Positions 50,937 to 61,797 of a DNA stretch of 64,000 bases are shown here, piece after piece. This DNA is from Methylovulum sp. (GTDB lineage Bacteria > Pseudomonadota > Gammaproteobacteria > Methylococcales > Methylomonadaceae). The notes under the pieces are model-generated. The model worked only from the letters and a program-made list of their open reading frames with translations, did not search any database and had not been told where the DNA came from. Numbering within the stretch: position 1 is the first letter of the stretch; every line of letters begins with the position of its first letter. The position numbers and the translations under genes were made by a program. Location: the NCBI RefSeq assembly GCF_028687615.1, contig NZ_JAQTZU010000014.1, forward strand, positions 1-64,000, given 5' to 3'.

Positions 50937-52058
50937 TCAACAACACCCGCCCCCTGGGCTACATTTATCCTCATGCACTCCGCCTTTGGTTTCCGCCACG
51001 GCGCGTAAGGTTCCGGTGGCGCAGTCCCAGGGTATGCCGGCTTGCTCTTGGGCGGGGGCGATGCCGATGAAGTCATCGCCGTAAGCGTCGCTTGTCAGCA
51101 ATTGGTAGTTACGTTCACACACCGCCATGCGTTGCCCACGGTAATAGACATGGCCTTCATCATCGTACACTTCCGAGTACGGGCCGCGGTAAATCACGGC
51201 GTGGCCTTTGTCGGTGCAGGTGTTTCCCGCCGGTTTGATGGCGGTGATGGTGACGGCGCGGAATTCTATGCCTTCGACGACTTGCCACGCTTGGTTTTCC
51301 CATTTGTCGTAGCTGACGGCGATAAATCCGGCTTTGATGAACGCTTCTAAAAATTCATGCTCCTGCAACGCGCCGGAGATGCAGCCGCTCCACAGTTGCG
51401 GGTCTTGTTTCAGATGTCCGGGCACGGTTTCGTCGCTGACAATATCCGAAACCGCCACCCGTCCGCCGGGTTTGACGACGCGGAAAATCTCGCGGATGAG
51501 CTGTGCCTTATCGCTGTCATGCACCAGGTTCAATACGCAGTTGGACACGACCAAATCTACGGAATTGTCCTTAATTAAAGGCGCCGTTGCCCGCTGGTGT
51601 TCTTGCCAAGCGCGTAAGCCTAGCATGTCTTCGGCATTTTTCACCGGATGTTCTGCCAGATACGCATTCACCGCAGCCCAATCCAAAGCCAAATCCTGGA
51701 TCTGGCCTTTGACGAATTCCACGCGGTCTTCGCCTAGTTTTTCCGCCATCTCGCCTTGGTATTTGCGTGCCAGGGCCAGCATGTCATCGTTCATATCGAC
51801 ACCGATCACCTTGCCGCCATCGCCGACCAATTGCGCCGCCATGTAGCAAATTTTGCCGGAACCGGAACCTAAGTCCAGCACCACGTCACCCGCTTTGACA
51901 TAACGCGACGGGTCGCCGCAACCGTAATCTTTGGCTATGATTTCTTGAGGTAACAGTTCGAGCAGGGAGCGGTCATAATCGACCGGACAGCACAACTCGG
52001 TTTGGACGCTGTGCGCGCCTGCCGAATAACGTTCTAAGACACTGGTTTCTATAGTCAT
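50937..52058 (-). CDS. Arsenite methyltransferase-like protein (ArsM family)
   Basis: 373 residues. Motif I VLDLGSGSGKICYMAAQLVG, GVDMNDDMLALA, VVSNCVLNLV and SGCISGALQEHEF: the two Cys of VSNC and SGC match the arsenic-binding cysteines of ArsM. The third Cys candidate lies in QTELCCPVDYD. A C-terminal domain ends in a Cys-rich tail CSPGGGCC that could bind metalloid. It would convert arsenite to methylated forms. No arsR or arsB lies beside it, so regulation is open. Confidence 0.83.
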   Translation of the reverse strand: MTIETSVLERYSAGAHSVQTELCCPVDYDRSLLELLPQEIIAKDYGCGDPSRYVKAGDVVLDLGSGSGKICYMAAQLVGDGGKVIGVDMNDDMLALARKYQGEMAEKLGEDRVEFVKGQIQDLALDWAAVNAYLAEHPVKNAEDMLGLRAWQEHQRATAPLIKDNSVDLVVSNCVLNLVHDSDKAQLIREIFRVVKPGGRVAVSDIVSDETVPGHLKQDPQLWSGCISGALQEHEFLEAFIKAGFIAVSYDKWENQAWQVVEGIEFRAVTITAIKPAGNTCTDKGHAVIYRGPYSEVYDDEGHVYYRGQRMAVCERNYQLLTSDAYGDDFIGIAPAQEQAGIPWDCATGTLRAVAETKGGVHEDKCSPGGGCC

Positions 52059-52085
52059 GGTTTTTCCTTAGTGGGGGCCTTAATC

Positions 52086-52859
52086 TTATTTAAAAATCGC
52101 CGCGTCAAGATGTTTGCTGGAATTCAAGCCCTTGGGCTTTCCTTTATCCTTAATACCCGAAAACCGCGTGCCTGCCAAATCCGCCCCGGCGAAATTGGTG
52201 TCTTCCAATAAGCTGTCGGACAAATCCGCACCTGACAAATCGGCGTTGCTTAAATCCGCGCCCGATAAATCCACGCCCGACAAAATCGCGTTTTTCAAAG
52301 TCGCACCGTGTAAATTGGCGTAACGCATCAACGCGCGGTTGAGGTTGGCGGCCGTCAAATCCGCCCCCGTCAAATTGACGTTGTTTAAGCTCACGCGCAT
52401 CAGGCCCATAGGCTGGTTTTGCATGTCCACCCCCCAATTGGCATGGCTTAGGTTGGCGTAACTGAGATTAGAACGGTCCAGATTGGCGATGAAACGGCTG
52501 CCGCTGAGATTGGCGTGGCTCAAATCCGCGCCGCCGATATGGACACCGAAGACGCTGGTGTTGGCGAGGTTTGCGCCTGACAAGTTAATTTTTGACATCA
52601 CGCTTAAATCCAGATTCAGGCCGGACAAATCGCTGTTGCTGAAATTGGCGCGGCGCAAATCCGCACCCCATAAATCAGCCTGTTTAAAATCTAAATTCGA
52701 TAAGTCCATGTCCGTCAAATCTTTGCGGCGCAAGTCGGCGGGATGTTGCTTGCTGGCGTTGGCCAGCCGTTGTTCGACTTCGGCGCGGGTCAAATCAGCC
52801 GCCGAGGCGGGTAGGGCGATTAACACGGCAAGTAATAGGCAATGGGGAAGTTGTTTCAT
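52086..52859 (-). CDS. Exported pentapeptide-repeat protein
   Basis: 257 residues with a signal peptide (HCLLLAVLIALPASAA). From residue about 50 on, repeats of A(D/N)LxX: ADLRRANFSNSDLSGLNLDL, ANLANTSVFGVHIGGADLSH and so on, forming a right-handed quadrilateral beta helix. These scaffolds often mimic DNA or bind proteins; the exported form has no assigned role. 27 bp downstream of the ArsM-like start, same strand. Confidence 0.9.
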   Translation of the reverse strand: MKQLPHCLLLAVLIALPASAADLTRAEVEQRLANASKQHPADLRRKDLTDMDLSNLDFKQADLWGADLRRANFSNSDLSGLNLDLSVMSKINLSGANLANTSVFGVHIGGADLSHANLSGSRFIANLDRSNLSYANLSHANWGVDMQNQPMGLMRVSLNNVNLTGADLTAANLNRALMRYANLHGATLKNAILSGVDLSGADLSNADLSGADLSDSLLEDTNFAGADLAGTRFSGIKDKGKPKGLNSSKHLDAAIFK

Positions 52860-53002
52860 GGACGTGCTCCATATTATAAGTGGGATGCGAAATGATCAGG
52901 CTTCCAACTTTAGCCCTAGTTCTTTTCGATTGCAATAAACAGTGATGGATGGAATTTACAGCGTTTTCATATCAGATCGATTACCACAACAACGCTAGAT
53001 CT

Positions 53003-53103
53003 GTAGGCCGGAATACCCGCAGGGCATAAATAAGCCGGTTTGGGCGCAAGCGCCGGAAACGACCATTCTTCGCTACGCTTTGGACGCTCTTATTCCGGCC
53101 TAC
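53003..53103. repeat. REP pair (BIME) between pentapeptide and cyclase genes
   Basis: GTAGGCCGGAATACCC at the left and TATTCCGGCCTAC at the right, with inner arms (GCGCAAGCGCC and others). It has GTAG and CTAC edges at both ends, as in the RAYT family. It fills most of the 265-bp gap 52860-53124. Confidence 0.75.
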
Positions 53104-53124
53104 ATATTAATGCGCCCAGTGGCG

Positions 53125-55359
53125 TTATTTGCTGGTGTAGGTAAACACCCCGTCCCAATCCGTTTCCGGTGGTGATGATTGATAAAGCCCAATGCGCTCA
53201 AGATATATTGTGTATAACTTGTCATTTGGATGCTGCATGGACAATTCAGTAAATATCGCTATCGCCAGCGTCCATTGTTGTTGCCGGTAATAGCGCAGGG
53301 CGGATTCCAGTAGCCCGATGGTTTGGTATTGTTCGGGGAGGATGTCGGCTTTTTTGCCGATGGGTTCGTAAATGGTGATCGGATACTGTTTGCCTTTGAC
53401 CCGCACCCGGTCTAGCTCTCGGTAAACGAATCCTGGCGCAGCCAAGCGGGTGGATTCGCTGACGATGATTTTTACGCCATACTGCTTGGTTAGTTCTTCC
53501 AGGCGCGAGCCTAGATTGACGGCATCACCCATGACGGTATAAGCCATGCGGAATTGTGAACCCATGTTGCCGACATTCATCGTGCCGGTGTTGATGCCGA
53601 TACCCATATCAATCACCGGCCAACCTTTGTTAGTAAATTCGCTTTGCAGGGTGGCGAGCATGTCCACGATAGCTAAAGCCGATTGCACGGCTCCTGAGGC
53701 ATGGTGGGGGTTGTGCATGGGGGCGCCCCAAAAGGCCATGATGGCGTCGCCGATGTATTTGTCGATAGTGCCGTTGGCTTCGTGGATCAAATGGGTGGCG
53801 GGGGTGAAAATGGCATTGATGATTTCACACAAGGCTTGTGGTTCCTGGGTTTCCGAGATTGTGGTGAAGCCGCGCACGTCAGAAAAAAATACCGTCATTT
53901 CGCGGCTTTCCCCTTTCAAGGAAAAGGCTTCGTCGGATTGGCTCATTTGTTCAACCAATTCCGGGGGGATGTATTGCCCGAACATCGCGCTTAACTGCCT
54001 TTTTTTACGGCTTTCCAAAAAGAAGCCGAAAAATATTTGGATGCCGTAAAGCAAAAATAACAGCGTTATTGGTATGGCTAAAATAGTGTCAATGCCCAGG
54101 CTTGTCCAGCAATAGAAATTGGCCAAGATGCCGCAGGCCAACAAACTGCTGAATGTGAGTGCAGAGCGTATGGCGGTCAAATGCGGAAATAAAAAAATCA
54201 CTAGCAGGCAAATAGCCAGCAATTCAATCATTTCAGGGACAATAATATAGTTAGGCCGCGATTTGATGGTTTGGTCGAGCATGGCACTGAGGATATTGGC
54301 ATGGACTTCCACGCCTGGGTAAATATGCTGGACCGGAGTCGCCCGGGAATCCAGCAAACCGACGGCCGTTGCGCCGAGAATGACAATTTTGTCTTTTAAT
54401 TTCGTAACATCGGTGAGTCCGTTGAGGACATCAGTGGCGGAAATATAATTAAAACTGCCTTGGCGTCCCCGAAAAGGCAGCAAAATAGCCGCACTTTCAT
54501 CCACTGGAATGCTTATCCCCTCAATCCGCAGGCCTTCCAGTCGGCTTTCGTTGTTTTGTAAACCGTATTTGTCACCCACTGCAAATTCAATAGCCGGATA
54601 ATCGAGCAAAGCCCTGAATAGGGCCAATGACAGGGATTCATAAAGCTGATGCTGGTATTGGATCAATAAGGGCAGTTTGCGGTAAATGCCATCCTGGTCA
54701 ATAAACGGGTTTTCAAAAAAACCGGCGGAAGCAGCGGCATTTTGTAGTTCCGGTAAATTCGCCGCATAGCTTTGGGCATCAAACAACAACGGACTGAACG
54801 GCAGATTATTGGTTTTGGTCAGAGGGAGCGGTAATTTGCCAATCTGGGCAAGTTTTTCTTTGATATGGCTGAAGAAATATCCCAACACCACCGGACGGTT
54901 TTTTAGGCTTTTGGCAAAGGTATCATCATACGACAATTGCGGTTTTAGCCTTTCCAAGGCTGATAAAAAACGGGCGTCATCGTGTAATTGGGTTGTAGCG
55001 AGTTTATTTAATGTCGTTATGCCTGAACTGGTGTCTGGTTCCGGGAACACCATATCAAAACCCAGCAGTTTGATGCCGTAATAGTCAAACAAAATATCGA
55101 CCAGATACGCCATCTTGTCGCGGCTCCAAGGCCATTGTCCTTCTTGGGACAGGCTGGCTTCATCTATGGTGACAATGACAATACGCGGATCAACGGTGTT
55201 GACCAGCGTATTACGCAAGCGTAAGTCATAAAAGATATTCTCCATGCGTTCCAGCGTTGGCAGAGCCAGCAATCCCACCGTGTTTAGCATAAATGCCCCG
55301 GTTATGCTGATGCAAAGGAGGATGCGAAAAATCGAAAACCATTGATAGCTGAGCCGCAT
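53125..55359 (-). CDS. CHASE2-domain adenylate/guanylate cyclase
   Basis: 744 residues. An N-terminal membrane helix, a periplasmic CHASE2 sensor domain (DPRIVIVTIDEASLSQEGQW PWSRD, then VILGATAVGLLDSRATPVQH), three membrane segments (about 365-450), and a class III cyclase domain: MTVFFSDVRGFTTISE (metal Asp), YIGDAIMAFWGAP (second Asp), VMGDAVNLGSRLEELTKQYG. Adenylyl or guanylyl preference was not determined. An about 65-residue tail is present. Its neighbours give no clue to the signal sensed. Confidence 0.93.
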   Translation of the reverse strand: MRLSYQWFSIFRILLCISITGAFMLNTVGLLALPTLERMENIFYDLRLRNTLVNTVDPRIVIVTIDEASLSQEGQWPWSRDKMAYLVDILFDYYGIKLLGFDMVFPEPDTSSGITTLNKLATTQLHDDARFLSALERLKPQLSYDDTFAKSLKNRPVVLGYFFSHIKEKLAQIGKLPLPLTKTNNLPFSPLLFDAQSYAANLPELQNAAASAGFFENPFIDQDGIYRKLPLLIQYQHQLYESLSLALFRALLDYPAIEFAVGDKYGLQNNESRLEGLRIEGISIPVDESAAILLPFRGRQGSFNYISATDVLNGLTDVTKLKDKIVILGATAVGLLDSRATPVQHIYPGVEVHANILSAMLDQTIKSRPNYIIVPEMIELLAICLLVIFLFPHLTAIRSALTFSSLLACGILANFYCWTSLGIDTILAIPITLLFLLYGIQIFFGFFLESRKKRQLSAMFGQYIPPELVEQMSQSDEAFSLKGESREMTVFFSDVRGFTTISETQEPQALCEIINAIFTPATHLIHEANGTIDKYIGDAIMAFWGAPMHNPHHASGAVQSALAIVDMLATLQSEFTNKGWPVIDMGIGINTGTMNVGNMGSQFRMAYTVMGDAVNLGSRLEELTKQYGVKIIVSESTRLAAPGFVYRELDRVRVKGKQYPITIYEPIGKKADILPEQYQTIGLLESALRYYRQQQWTLAIAIFTELSMQHPNDKLYTIYLERIGLYQSSPPETDWDGVFTYTSK

Positions 55360-55561
55360 TGGGTAGCCTTGTCAGTCAATAAAACAGGGGTGAAAACTCA
55401 TGCAAATGATGATACATCTTGTACATTTAGCAACAGTAGGGAATGAAGATGGAAGCCGGACATGTTTTATCAACGGTTTGAATGGGGGTGGATGGTAAAA
55501 AATTTAAAAAATGATGAAGATCAGCTTACTATGTGATTCCCCGTCATTTAAATATACCATC

Positions 55562-56206
55562 ATGCCTTCCAAAAAATATTTTGATCAAGATTGCCGCCAG
55601 TGCCAAAGATTGGCTGATTTTCTGTGTGTGGTGAAGCAGGAGCATCCAACTTACCATGCCCGTCCCGTCGCACCTTTTGGTGACAGCAAAGCACGGTTGT
55701 TAATTGTCGGTTTGGCACCCGGGATGCACGGGGCCAACGCCAGCGGGCGGCCTTTTACCGGAGATTATGCCGGATTGCTGCTTTATGAAACGCTGTTCAA
55801 ATTTGGTTTCAGCAATCAAGCTGAATCCAAATCACTTGACGACGCCCTGGTGCTTAACAATTGCCGGATCACCAATGCCGTAAAATGTTTACCGCCCCAA
55901 AACAAACCCGCGCCCAGTGAAGTCAGCCAGTGTAATGGCTATCTGGCGGCCGAGATACAAACATTGCCTGCCAATGCGGTTATTTTGGCACTAGGGACTG
56001 TCGCCCACCAAGCCGTTTTAAAAGCCTATCAATTGAAAACCAGCCAGTATGTTTTTGGACACCGCAGACAACACCGGCTGCCCGATGGCCGTATGTTCGT
56101 CGATTCCTACCATACCAGCCGTTACAATATGCAAACCAAACGCTTGACCCAAGCTATGTTCCATGAAGTTTTTATAACAATTAGCGATTTAATGGCTACG
56201 GCTTAA
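55562..56206 (+). CDS. Uracil-DNA glycosylase, family 5 (UDGb)
   Basis: 214 residues from ATG 55562 (a start at 55511 would add 17). CRQCQRLADFL and NCRITNAVKCLPPQNKP supply the four Cys of the Fe-S cluster; GLAPGMHGANASGRPFTGDY is motif A of family 5; HRRQHRLPDGRMFVDSYHTS RYN is the motif with catalytic His. It removes uracil and related bases. It stands alone before the tRNA-fMet gene. Confidence 0.87.
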   Translation: MPSKKYFDQDCRQCQRLADFLCVVKQEHPTYHARPVAPFGDSKARLLIVGLAPGMHGANASGRPFTGDYAGLLLYETLFKFGFSNQAESKSLDDALVLNNCRITNAVKCLPPQNKPAPSEVSQCNGYLAAEIQTLPANAVILALGTVAHQAVLKAYQLKTSQYVFGHRRQHRLPDGRMFVDSYHTSRYNMQTKRLTQAMFHEVFITISDLMATA

Positions 56207-56275
56207 GACGTGTCGGTAAAAGCAGTGCAATATAACGAATTGCCGTTGGATTTGTCATACAAATTTAAAAATAGA

Positions 56276-56303
56276 TTGATAAATAAAAAAAAGCGACTAT
56301 ACT
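56276..56303 (+). promoter_or_regulatory. Promoter of the metY-nusA-infB operon
   Basis: TTGATA (56276-56281), 16-bp spacer, TATACT (56298-56303), 12 bases before the tRNA. Good sigma-70 match in both boxes. Confidence 0.65.
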
Positions 56304-56315
56304 ATTCGAATCAAT

Positions 56316-56392
<77 letters not shown>

Positions 56393-56397
56393 GATCA

Positions 56398-56424
56398 AGA
56401 AACCCCGTTTTGGGGTTTTTTATT
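56398..56424 (+). terminator. Terminator after tRNA-fMet
   Basis: AAACCCC, loop GTTTT, GGGGTTTTTT directly after the tRNA. It limits read-through into rimP; the operon probably depends on antitermination or processing. Confidence 0.85.
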
Positions 56425-56466
56425 TTCAGGGCTTCGGATTTTGGAAGCTGACAATTGATTGTTAAT

Positions 56467-56493
56467 GGAAGAGCCTTAGGCTCTTTTTTTTTG
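56467..56493 (+). terminator. Second terminator/attenuator before rimP
   Basis: AAGAGCC-TTA-GGCTCTTTTTTTTT. A second T-run hairpin 23 bp before rimP, so the rimP-nusA-infB genes are behind two terminators in series, in line with feedback control by NusA. Confidence 0.8.
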
Positions 56494-56515
56494 TGCGTAA
56501 GTAAGCGAGGAAATA

Positions 56516-56992
56516 ATGAAGCAGGCCCCTGAGCATTTGGTCAATCTGATCGAGCCAGTTGTTGAAGGTTTAGGGTATGAATGTGTCGGTATCGACTATC
56601 ATCCGCATCCCAAGCACGGTCTGTTACGGATTTATATTGATAGTGAAAACGGCATTTTGGTTGATGATTGCTCAAAAGTCAGTCATCAAATCAGTGGTGT
56701 TCTGGATGTCGAAGATCCGATTCCGGGCAACTATCAATTGGAGATTTCTTCACCAGGCGAAGACCGTCCATTTTTTAAAATCAGCCAGTTTGAACGTTTT
56801 ATCGGTAGCACCGTATTGGTCAATTTATTTAAACCCATAGAAAACCGTAGAAAAATCAAAGGTTCGATTGAAGGTGTTGCGGGTGATATTATTACACTTA
56901 AGGAAGATGGCCAGGTTTTTGAAGTGCCGTTTAGTGCCATGAGTAAAGCGCGTTTAGTACCTGATAACCATTTAATGAAAAAAAGCATTTAA
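56516..56992 (+). CDS. rimP: Ribosome maturation factor RimP
   Basis: 158 residues, needed for 30S maturation. [29 protein letters not shown], then [40 protein letters not shown], which is the diagnostic RimP pattern. Same order as in most gammaproteobacteria (rimP, nusA, infB). Confidence 0.95.
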   Translation: MKQAPEHLVNLIEPVVEGLGYECVGIDYHPHPKHGLLRIYIDSENGILVDDCSKVSHQISGVLDVEDPIPGNYQLEISSPGEDRPFFKISQFERFIGSTVLVNLFKPIENRRKIKGSIEGVAGDIITLKEDGQVFEVPFSAMSKARLVPDNHLMKKSI

Positions 56993-57018
56993 TCAAGGCA
57001 TCGAAAAAGGAGCTCGAA

Positions 57019-58518
57019 GTGGCAAATAAAGAAATTTTATTGGTAGTGGAGGTGTTCTCCAACGAAAAGGAAATTGACAAGGAAATTGTTTTTCAGGCGA
57101 TAGAATCAGCATTGGAAGTCGCTACTATCAAGCGTCATGTGAACTCAATCAAAGCCCGCGTTGCCATTGACAGGAAAACCGGCGATTACAAAACTTTCAG
57201 GCAGTGGGATGTGGTTGCGCCTAATCCGGCTTGTGATGGCGATGTGGAATTCCCGACCACCCAAGTCCTGCTGGAAGTGGCGCAGATGGATGATCCCAAT
57301 ATCAACGTAGGTGATGTTGTTGAAGAAGAAATTGATTCGGTCGATTTCGGCCGCATTGCCGCGCAACACGCCAAGCAAGCGATTATCCAGAAAGTCCGCG
57401 AAGCCGAGCGTAAAAAAATTGTCGATGCTTACCATTCACGTATTGGCGAGTTGGTCACAGGCATCGTCAAACGCATAGAAAAAGGCAGTATTTTTATGGA
57501 CTTGGGCGGTCACGTCGAAGCCTTTATAGCCAAAGAAGACATGATTCCGCGCGAGGCCATCCGTATCGGCGACCGTGTTAGAGGTTATTTGAAAGACGTG
57601 CGTCTGGAGCAACGCGGCCCGCAACTGTTCATTAGCCGCACTGCGCCAGAATTGTTGACGGCCTTGTTCCGCCTGGAAGTGCCCGAGATTGCCGAAGGCA
57701 CTATTTCCATCATGGCTGCCGCCCGCGATCCGGGTTCCAGGGCTAAACTGGCGGTAAAAAGCAATGATCCAAGATTGGATCCGGTTGGCTCTTGTGTCGG
57801 CATGAGGGGGGCGCGGGTGCAATCAGTCACTAACGAATTGGCAGGCGAACGGGTCGATATTATCCTTTGGAATCCCAGCGAAGCCCAATTTGTCATCAAC
57901 GCCATGTCTCCGGCTGAAATCCAGTCTATTATCGTTGATGAAGACAAGCACAGCATGGATTTGGCGGTCAGTTCAGAAAATTTGTCGCAGGCCATAGGCC
58001 GGGGCGGGCAAAACGTGCGCTTGGCCTCGCAATTGACGGGTTGGGAGCTGAATGTCATTGATGCGTCCAAAGCTGAGCTGAACAACGAAGCGGAAATATC
58101 CAAAATTACCCAGTTGTTTATGGAGCAATTGGATATTGACGAAGATATCGCCTTAACCTTGGCAGAAGTCGGTTTTAATACGGTTGAAGAAATTGCCTAT
58201 GTGCCGGTCAGTGAAATGCTGGATATTGAAGGTTTTGATGAAGATCTCGTCAATGAGTTGAGAAGCCGTGCGAAAGATGCCTTGTTGATCAGCGCGATTG
58301 CCGCCGAAGAAACCAGGGAAACCGCCCATCCGGCTGAGGATTTATTGACAATGGAAGGCATGGACGATGATTTGGCTTACGAATTGGCAAGTCATGGAAT
58401 TATTACTATGGATGATTTGGCCGGGCAATCGATAGATGATTTGCTGGATTTTACCGGCATGACAGAAGAACGGGCGGCAAAATTGATTATGAAGGCGCGT
58501 GAGCCTTGGTTTGCTTAA
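57019..58518 (+). CDS. nusA: Transcription termination/antitermination factor NusA
   Basis: 499 residues, start GTG 57019 with GGAGCTCGAAG upstream. N-terminal RNAP-binding domain, S1 ([22 protein letters not shown]), KH1/KH2 ([37 protein letters not shown]), and two C-terminal acidic repeats ([32 protein letters not shown]). Complete and typical. Confidence 0.97.
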   Translation: MANKEILLVVEVFSNEKEIDKEIVFQAIESALEVATIKRHVNSIKARVAIDRKTGDYKTFRQWDVVAPNPACDGDVEFPTTQVLLEVAQMDDPNINVGDVVEEEIDSVDFGRIAAQHAKQAIIQKVREAERKKIVDAYHSRIGELVTGIVKRIEKGSIFMDLGGHVEAFIAKEDMIPREAIRIGDRVRGYLKDVRLEQRGPQLFISRTAPELLTALFRLEVPEIAEGTISIMAAARDPGSRAKLAVKSNDPRLDPVGSCVGMRGARVQSVTNELAGERVDIILWNPSEAQFVINAMSPAEIQSIIVDEDKHSMDLAVSSENLSQAIGRGGQNVRLASQLTGWELNVIDASKAELNNEAEISKITQLFMEQLDIDEDIALTLAEVGFNTVEEIAYVPVSEMLDIEGFDEDLVNELRSRAKDALLISAIAAEETRETAHPAEDLLTMEGMDDDLAYELASHGIITMDDLAGQSIDDLLDFTGMTEERAAKLIMKAREPWFA

Positions 58519-58543
58519 GGCACAGCGAGTAAAGGGGAAATAA

Positions 58544-61282
58544 ATGAGCGATAAAACGGTACGGCAGTTAGCTGAAGTAGTCAAAATACCACTAGAGCGA
58601 TTATTGGAGCAACTGAAAGAAGCAGGATTATCTGCCAGCTCCCCTGATGATGTCATCAGTGAAGATGAGAAAATGCAATTGCTGGGGCATTTGCGTAAGC
58701 GCCACGGAAAACAGGAAGATAGCACCGCCTCTTCACCGCGACGGGTGACGCTGGAACGCCGGAAAGTGATGGAAATCAAACAGTCCACAGCACCTGGGAG
58801 TTCCTCAAAAACGATCAGCGTTGAAGTGCGGAAGAAGAAAACCTATATCAAACGGCCTGAGATGGTGGAAGCGGAACCGGCCCAAATTATCGAGCCGATA
58901 AAGCCTGTCCAGGTTGAAGAAGTGCCGCAAACGCCGCCATTGCCAACCACGGTGGAAACCGTAGTCGCCGTCGCTGTGCCTGAGCCTGTCCAAGAAAATC
59001 CAGTGCTTGACGAAACGGTGCAAGCGGGCGTGCCTGAAGCAGAAACCCTAGCCGAGCCAGCACCCGCACCTACAGCCAAAAAAGCCAAAGCAGAGCATGT
59101 CCAGCCTAAACCTAAACAAGAAAATAAAGTTGAGGGTGTAAGCAAGGCGGAGCCACCGGTTGACGCGTCTTCCGAACCAGAATTAATTGATGAACTGGAT
59201 CCCGAAGAGAAGTTTTCGACGATAAAAATCAAAGACGACAAGAAAATTAAACAAGATAAACCGATCAAGGCCAAAGAAACCGACGAAGTCAGAAAAAAAC
59301 AGCAGGAAAAAGAACGCCGGCTTGAAGAGTCCATCAAGAAAAATGCTGAAAAAGTAAGGCAGCAAGCGGCCGCCAAACAACAGGAAGGCGCGTACAAGAA
59401 AAAGCAAGAAGAAGGCGCATTGCGTACACCTGGCAAAAAAGGCAAAAAGAAAGGCAAGCAAAACCAGCGTGTCGCCATGCCTTCTGAAAACCGTCATCAG
59501 TTTGAGATGCCGGTCGCGCCTATCGTTAAGGAAGTCACCATTCCTGAGATGATCATCGTCTCCGATTTGGCGCAAAAAATGAGCGTCAAAGCCGCGCTGG
59601 TCATCAAGCATCTGATGAAGCTAGGGATTATGGCGACCATCAACCAAAGCATCGACCAGGAAACGGCGGTCATTTTGGTTGAGGACATGGGGCACAAACC
59701 CATCATGCAAAGCGACGATGACTTAGAGCAAGAGATGCTTGCCGAAGTGTTGGCGGAAGATAACCGTGTGGCTTTACCCCGCGCCCCTATCGTCACCATC
59801 ATGGGCCATGTCGACCACGGTAAAACGTCGTTGCTCGATTACATCCGCAAAACCCGCGTCGCTGCCGGCGAGGCGGGTGGGATTACCCAGCATATTGGTG
59901 CGTACCAAGTCAAAACTGACCACGGCGCGGTCACCTTCCTCGACACGCCAGGCCACGCCGCGTTCACCGCGATGCGGGCGCGGGGCGCCGATGTCACCGA
60001 CGTGGTTATTGTCGTAGTCGCCGCCGATGACGGCGTGATGCCGCAAACGAAAGAAGCGGTGGAACACGCACGGGCGGCGAACGTGCCGATCATTGTCGCG
60101 ATGAACAAAATCGACAAGCCCGAAGCCAATCCCGATAAAGTCATGCAGGAGTTGTCTACGATCAACGTTTTGGCGGAAGAATGGGGTGGTGATGTCCAAT
60201 TCCTGAAAATTTCCGCTAAAACAGGCGCAGGTATTGATGATTTGATCGAAGCCTTGATTGTCCAAACCGAAATTCTCGAACTCAAAGCCCCTATCGAAGG
60301 CGCGGCATCCGGTATTGTCATCGAATCACGTTTGGACAAAGGCCGTGGTGCGGTCGCTACGGTGCTGATCCAAAAAGGCACGCTGGAAAACGGGCAAATG
60401 GTTTTGTGTGGCCATGAATATGGCCGCGTCCGTGCCATGTTCAACGAAAATGGCAAAACCATCAAAGAAGCCGGCCCGTCAGTACCTGTCGAAATTTTGG
60501 GCTTGTCCGGTACTCCGAATGCCGGGGATGAATTCTTGGTGGTCCAAAACGAGCGGGTTGCCAAAGACCTGGCGAAACATCGTGAAGACCGCAAGAAATT
60601 TACCCGTCAAGCCGCCCAACAAGCGTCCAAACTGGATGAAGTGTTCTCACGCATGACGGCAGGTGAATTGGCCAGCGTCAACCTGGTGATCAAGACCGAT
60701 GTACAAGGCAGTTTGGAAGCCTTGCGCGGTTCCTTGGTCGGTTTGTCGAATGATGAAGTCGAAGTCAAAGTCATTTTTGGTGGTGTCGGCGGTATCAACG
60801 AAGGCGATGTCAACTTGGCCTTGGCTTCCGGTGCGATCCTGATCGGCTTCAACGTCCGTGCCGATGCCACTTCACGCCGCCTGATCGAAGAAAAAGGCGT
60901 GGATTTGCATTACTACAGCGTCATTTACGATGCCATTGACGAAGTTAAAAAATCCATCAGCGGTATGCTGGCCCCGGAAATCAGGGAGCATATTGTCGGC
61001 CTCGCCGAAGTCCGCGACGTGTTCCGCTCGCCAAAATTCGGCGCGATTGCCGGTTGTATGGTCATCGATGGCTATGTCAAACGCAACCTGCCGATCCGCG
61101 TCCTGCGTGAAAACGTGGTGATTTACGAAGGCCAGTTGGAATCGCTACGCCGTTTCAAAGACGATGCCGCCGAAGTCAAAATGGGCATGGAATGCGGTAT
61201 CGGTGTCAAGAACTACAACGACGTGCAAGCGGGCGACCAAATCGAAGTCTTCGAGCGCACTGAAGTCAAACGGGTATTGTAA
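58544..61282 (+). CDS. infB: Translation initiation factor IF-2
   Basis: 912 residues. N-terminal IF2 domain ([21 protein letters not shown]), a long Lys/Glu/Ala-rich linker, then the G domain with [23 protein letters not shown] and NKIDKP, domain II, and C1/C2 ([19 protein letters not shown]). It brings fMet-tRNA to the 30S subunit. The initiator tRNA heads the same operon. Confidence 0.98.
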   Translation: MSDKTVRQLAEVVKIPLERLLEQLKEAGLSASSPDDVISEDEKMQLLGHLRKRHGKQEDSTASSPRRVTLERRKVMEIKQSTAPGSSSKTISVEVRKKKTYIKRPEMVEAEPAQIIEPIKPVQVEEVPQTPPLPTTVETVVAVAVPEPVQENPVLDETVQAGVPEAETLAEPAPAPTAKKAKAEHVQPKPKQENKVEGVSKAEPPVDASSEPELIDELDPEEKFSTIKIKDDKKIKQDKPIKAKETDEVRKKQQEKERRLEESIKKNAEKVRQQAAAKQQEGAYKKKQEEGALRTPGKKGKKKGKQNQRVAMPSENRHQFEMPVAPIVKEVTIPEMIIVSDLAQKMSVKAALVIKHLMKLGIMATINQSIDQETAVILVEDMGHKPIMQSDDDLEQEMLAEVLAEDNRVALPRAPIVTIMGHVDHGKTSLLDYIRKTRVAAGEAGGITQHIGAYQVKTDHGAVTFLDTPGHAAFTAMRARGADVTDVVIVVVAADDGVMPQTKEAVEHARAANVPIIVAMNKIDKPEANPDKVMQELSTINVLAEEWGGDVQFLKISAKTGAGIDDLIEALIVQTEILELKAPIEGAASGIVIESRLDKGRGAVATVLIQKGTLENGQMVLCGHEYGRVRAMFNENGKTIKEAGPSVPVEILGLSGTPNAGDEFLVVQNERVAKDLAKHREDRKKFTRQAAQQASKLDEVFSRMTAGELASVNLVIKTDVQGSLEALRGSLVGLSNDEVEVKVIFGGVGGINEGDVNLALASGAILIGFNVRADATSRRLIEEKGVDLHYYSVIYDAIDEVKKSISGMLAPEIREHIVGLAEVRDVFRSPKFGAIAGCMVIDGYVKRNLPIRVLRENVVIYEGQLESLRRFKDDAAEVKMGMECGIGVKNYNDVQAGDQIEVFERTEVKRVL

Positions 61283-61284
61283 GC

Positions 61285-61656
61285 ATGGCAAAAGAGTATG
61301 GCCGCAAAGACCGCGTCTCCTCGCAAATGCAGAAAGAACTCTCGTACATTCTGCAACGTGAGGTTGACGATCCACGGTTGGGGTTCGTCACCATCAACGA
61401 AGTCGAGGTCACCCGTGACCTCGCCGTCGCGAAAGTCTACGTCACCGTGCTGAACGCCGATGCCGACGGCAAAAAAGCCAATCTGAAAGTGTTGAACGAA
61501 CTCGCCCCGCAAATCCGCCACCTGCTCGCCAAACGGATGCGCCTACGTCACATCGCTGAACTACGTTTTCATTACGATGATTCATTTGATACGGGGATGC
61601 GGGTGGCGGAATTGTTGAGCGAAGTCAACAAGACATTGCCTGAAGATGAGTCTTAG
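61285..61656 (+). CDS. rbfA: Ribosome-binding factor A
   Basis: 123 residues with DRVSSQMQKELSYILQREVD DPRLGFVTINEVEVTRDLAV and LAKRMRLRHIAELRFHYDDS, the KH-like fold of RbfA. Starts 2 bp after infB. Downstream, truB is separated by about 690 bp of inserted DNA, which is unusual: in most relatives rbfA and truB are adjacent. Confidence 0.96.
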   Translation: MAKEYGRKDRVSSQMQKELSYILQREVDDPRLGFVTINEVEVTRDLAVAKVYVTVLNADADGKKANLKVLNELAPQIRHLLAKRMRLRHIAELRFHYDDSFDTGMRVAELLSEVNKTLPEDES

Positions 61657-61663
61657 GAGATTG

Positions 61664-61787
61664 GGCTACCAACTTAAGGCGGGATAAAAACAACTGGGCC
61701 AGACCTTCCAGGTTTTAAAAACCTGGAAGGTCTAAATACCTACGAGTAATTGGGAAATTACCTGTGTCCCGCCTTAAGTTGGTAGCC
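61664..61787. repeat. 124-bp nested palindrome with 21-bp perfect outer arms
   Basis: Outer arms 61664-61684 and 61767-61787 are exactly complementary over 21 bp (GGCTACCAACTTAAGGCGG...). Inside is a 33-bp core 61701-61733 (AGACCTTCCAGGTTTT, 1-nt centre, complement), a variant of the core seen in ureC and elsewhere. It sits 7 bp after the rbfA stop, inside the operon, and would form a long hairpin in the transcript. Confidence 0.92.
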
Positions 61788-61797
61788 GGAGATTGTG

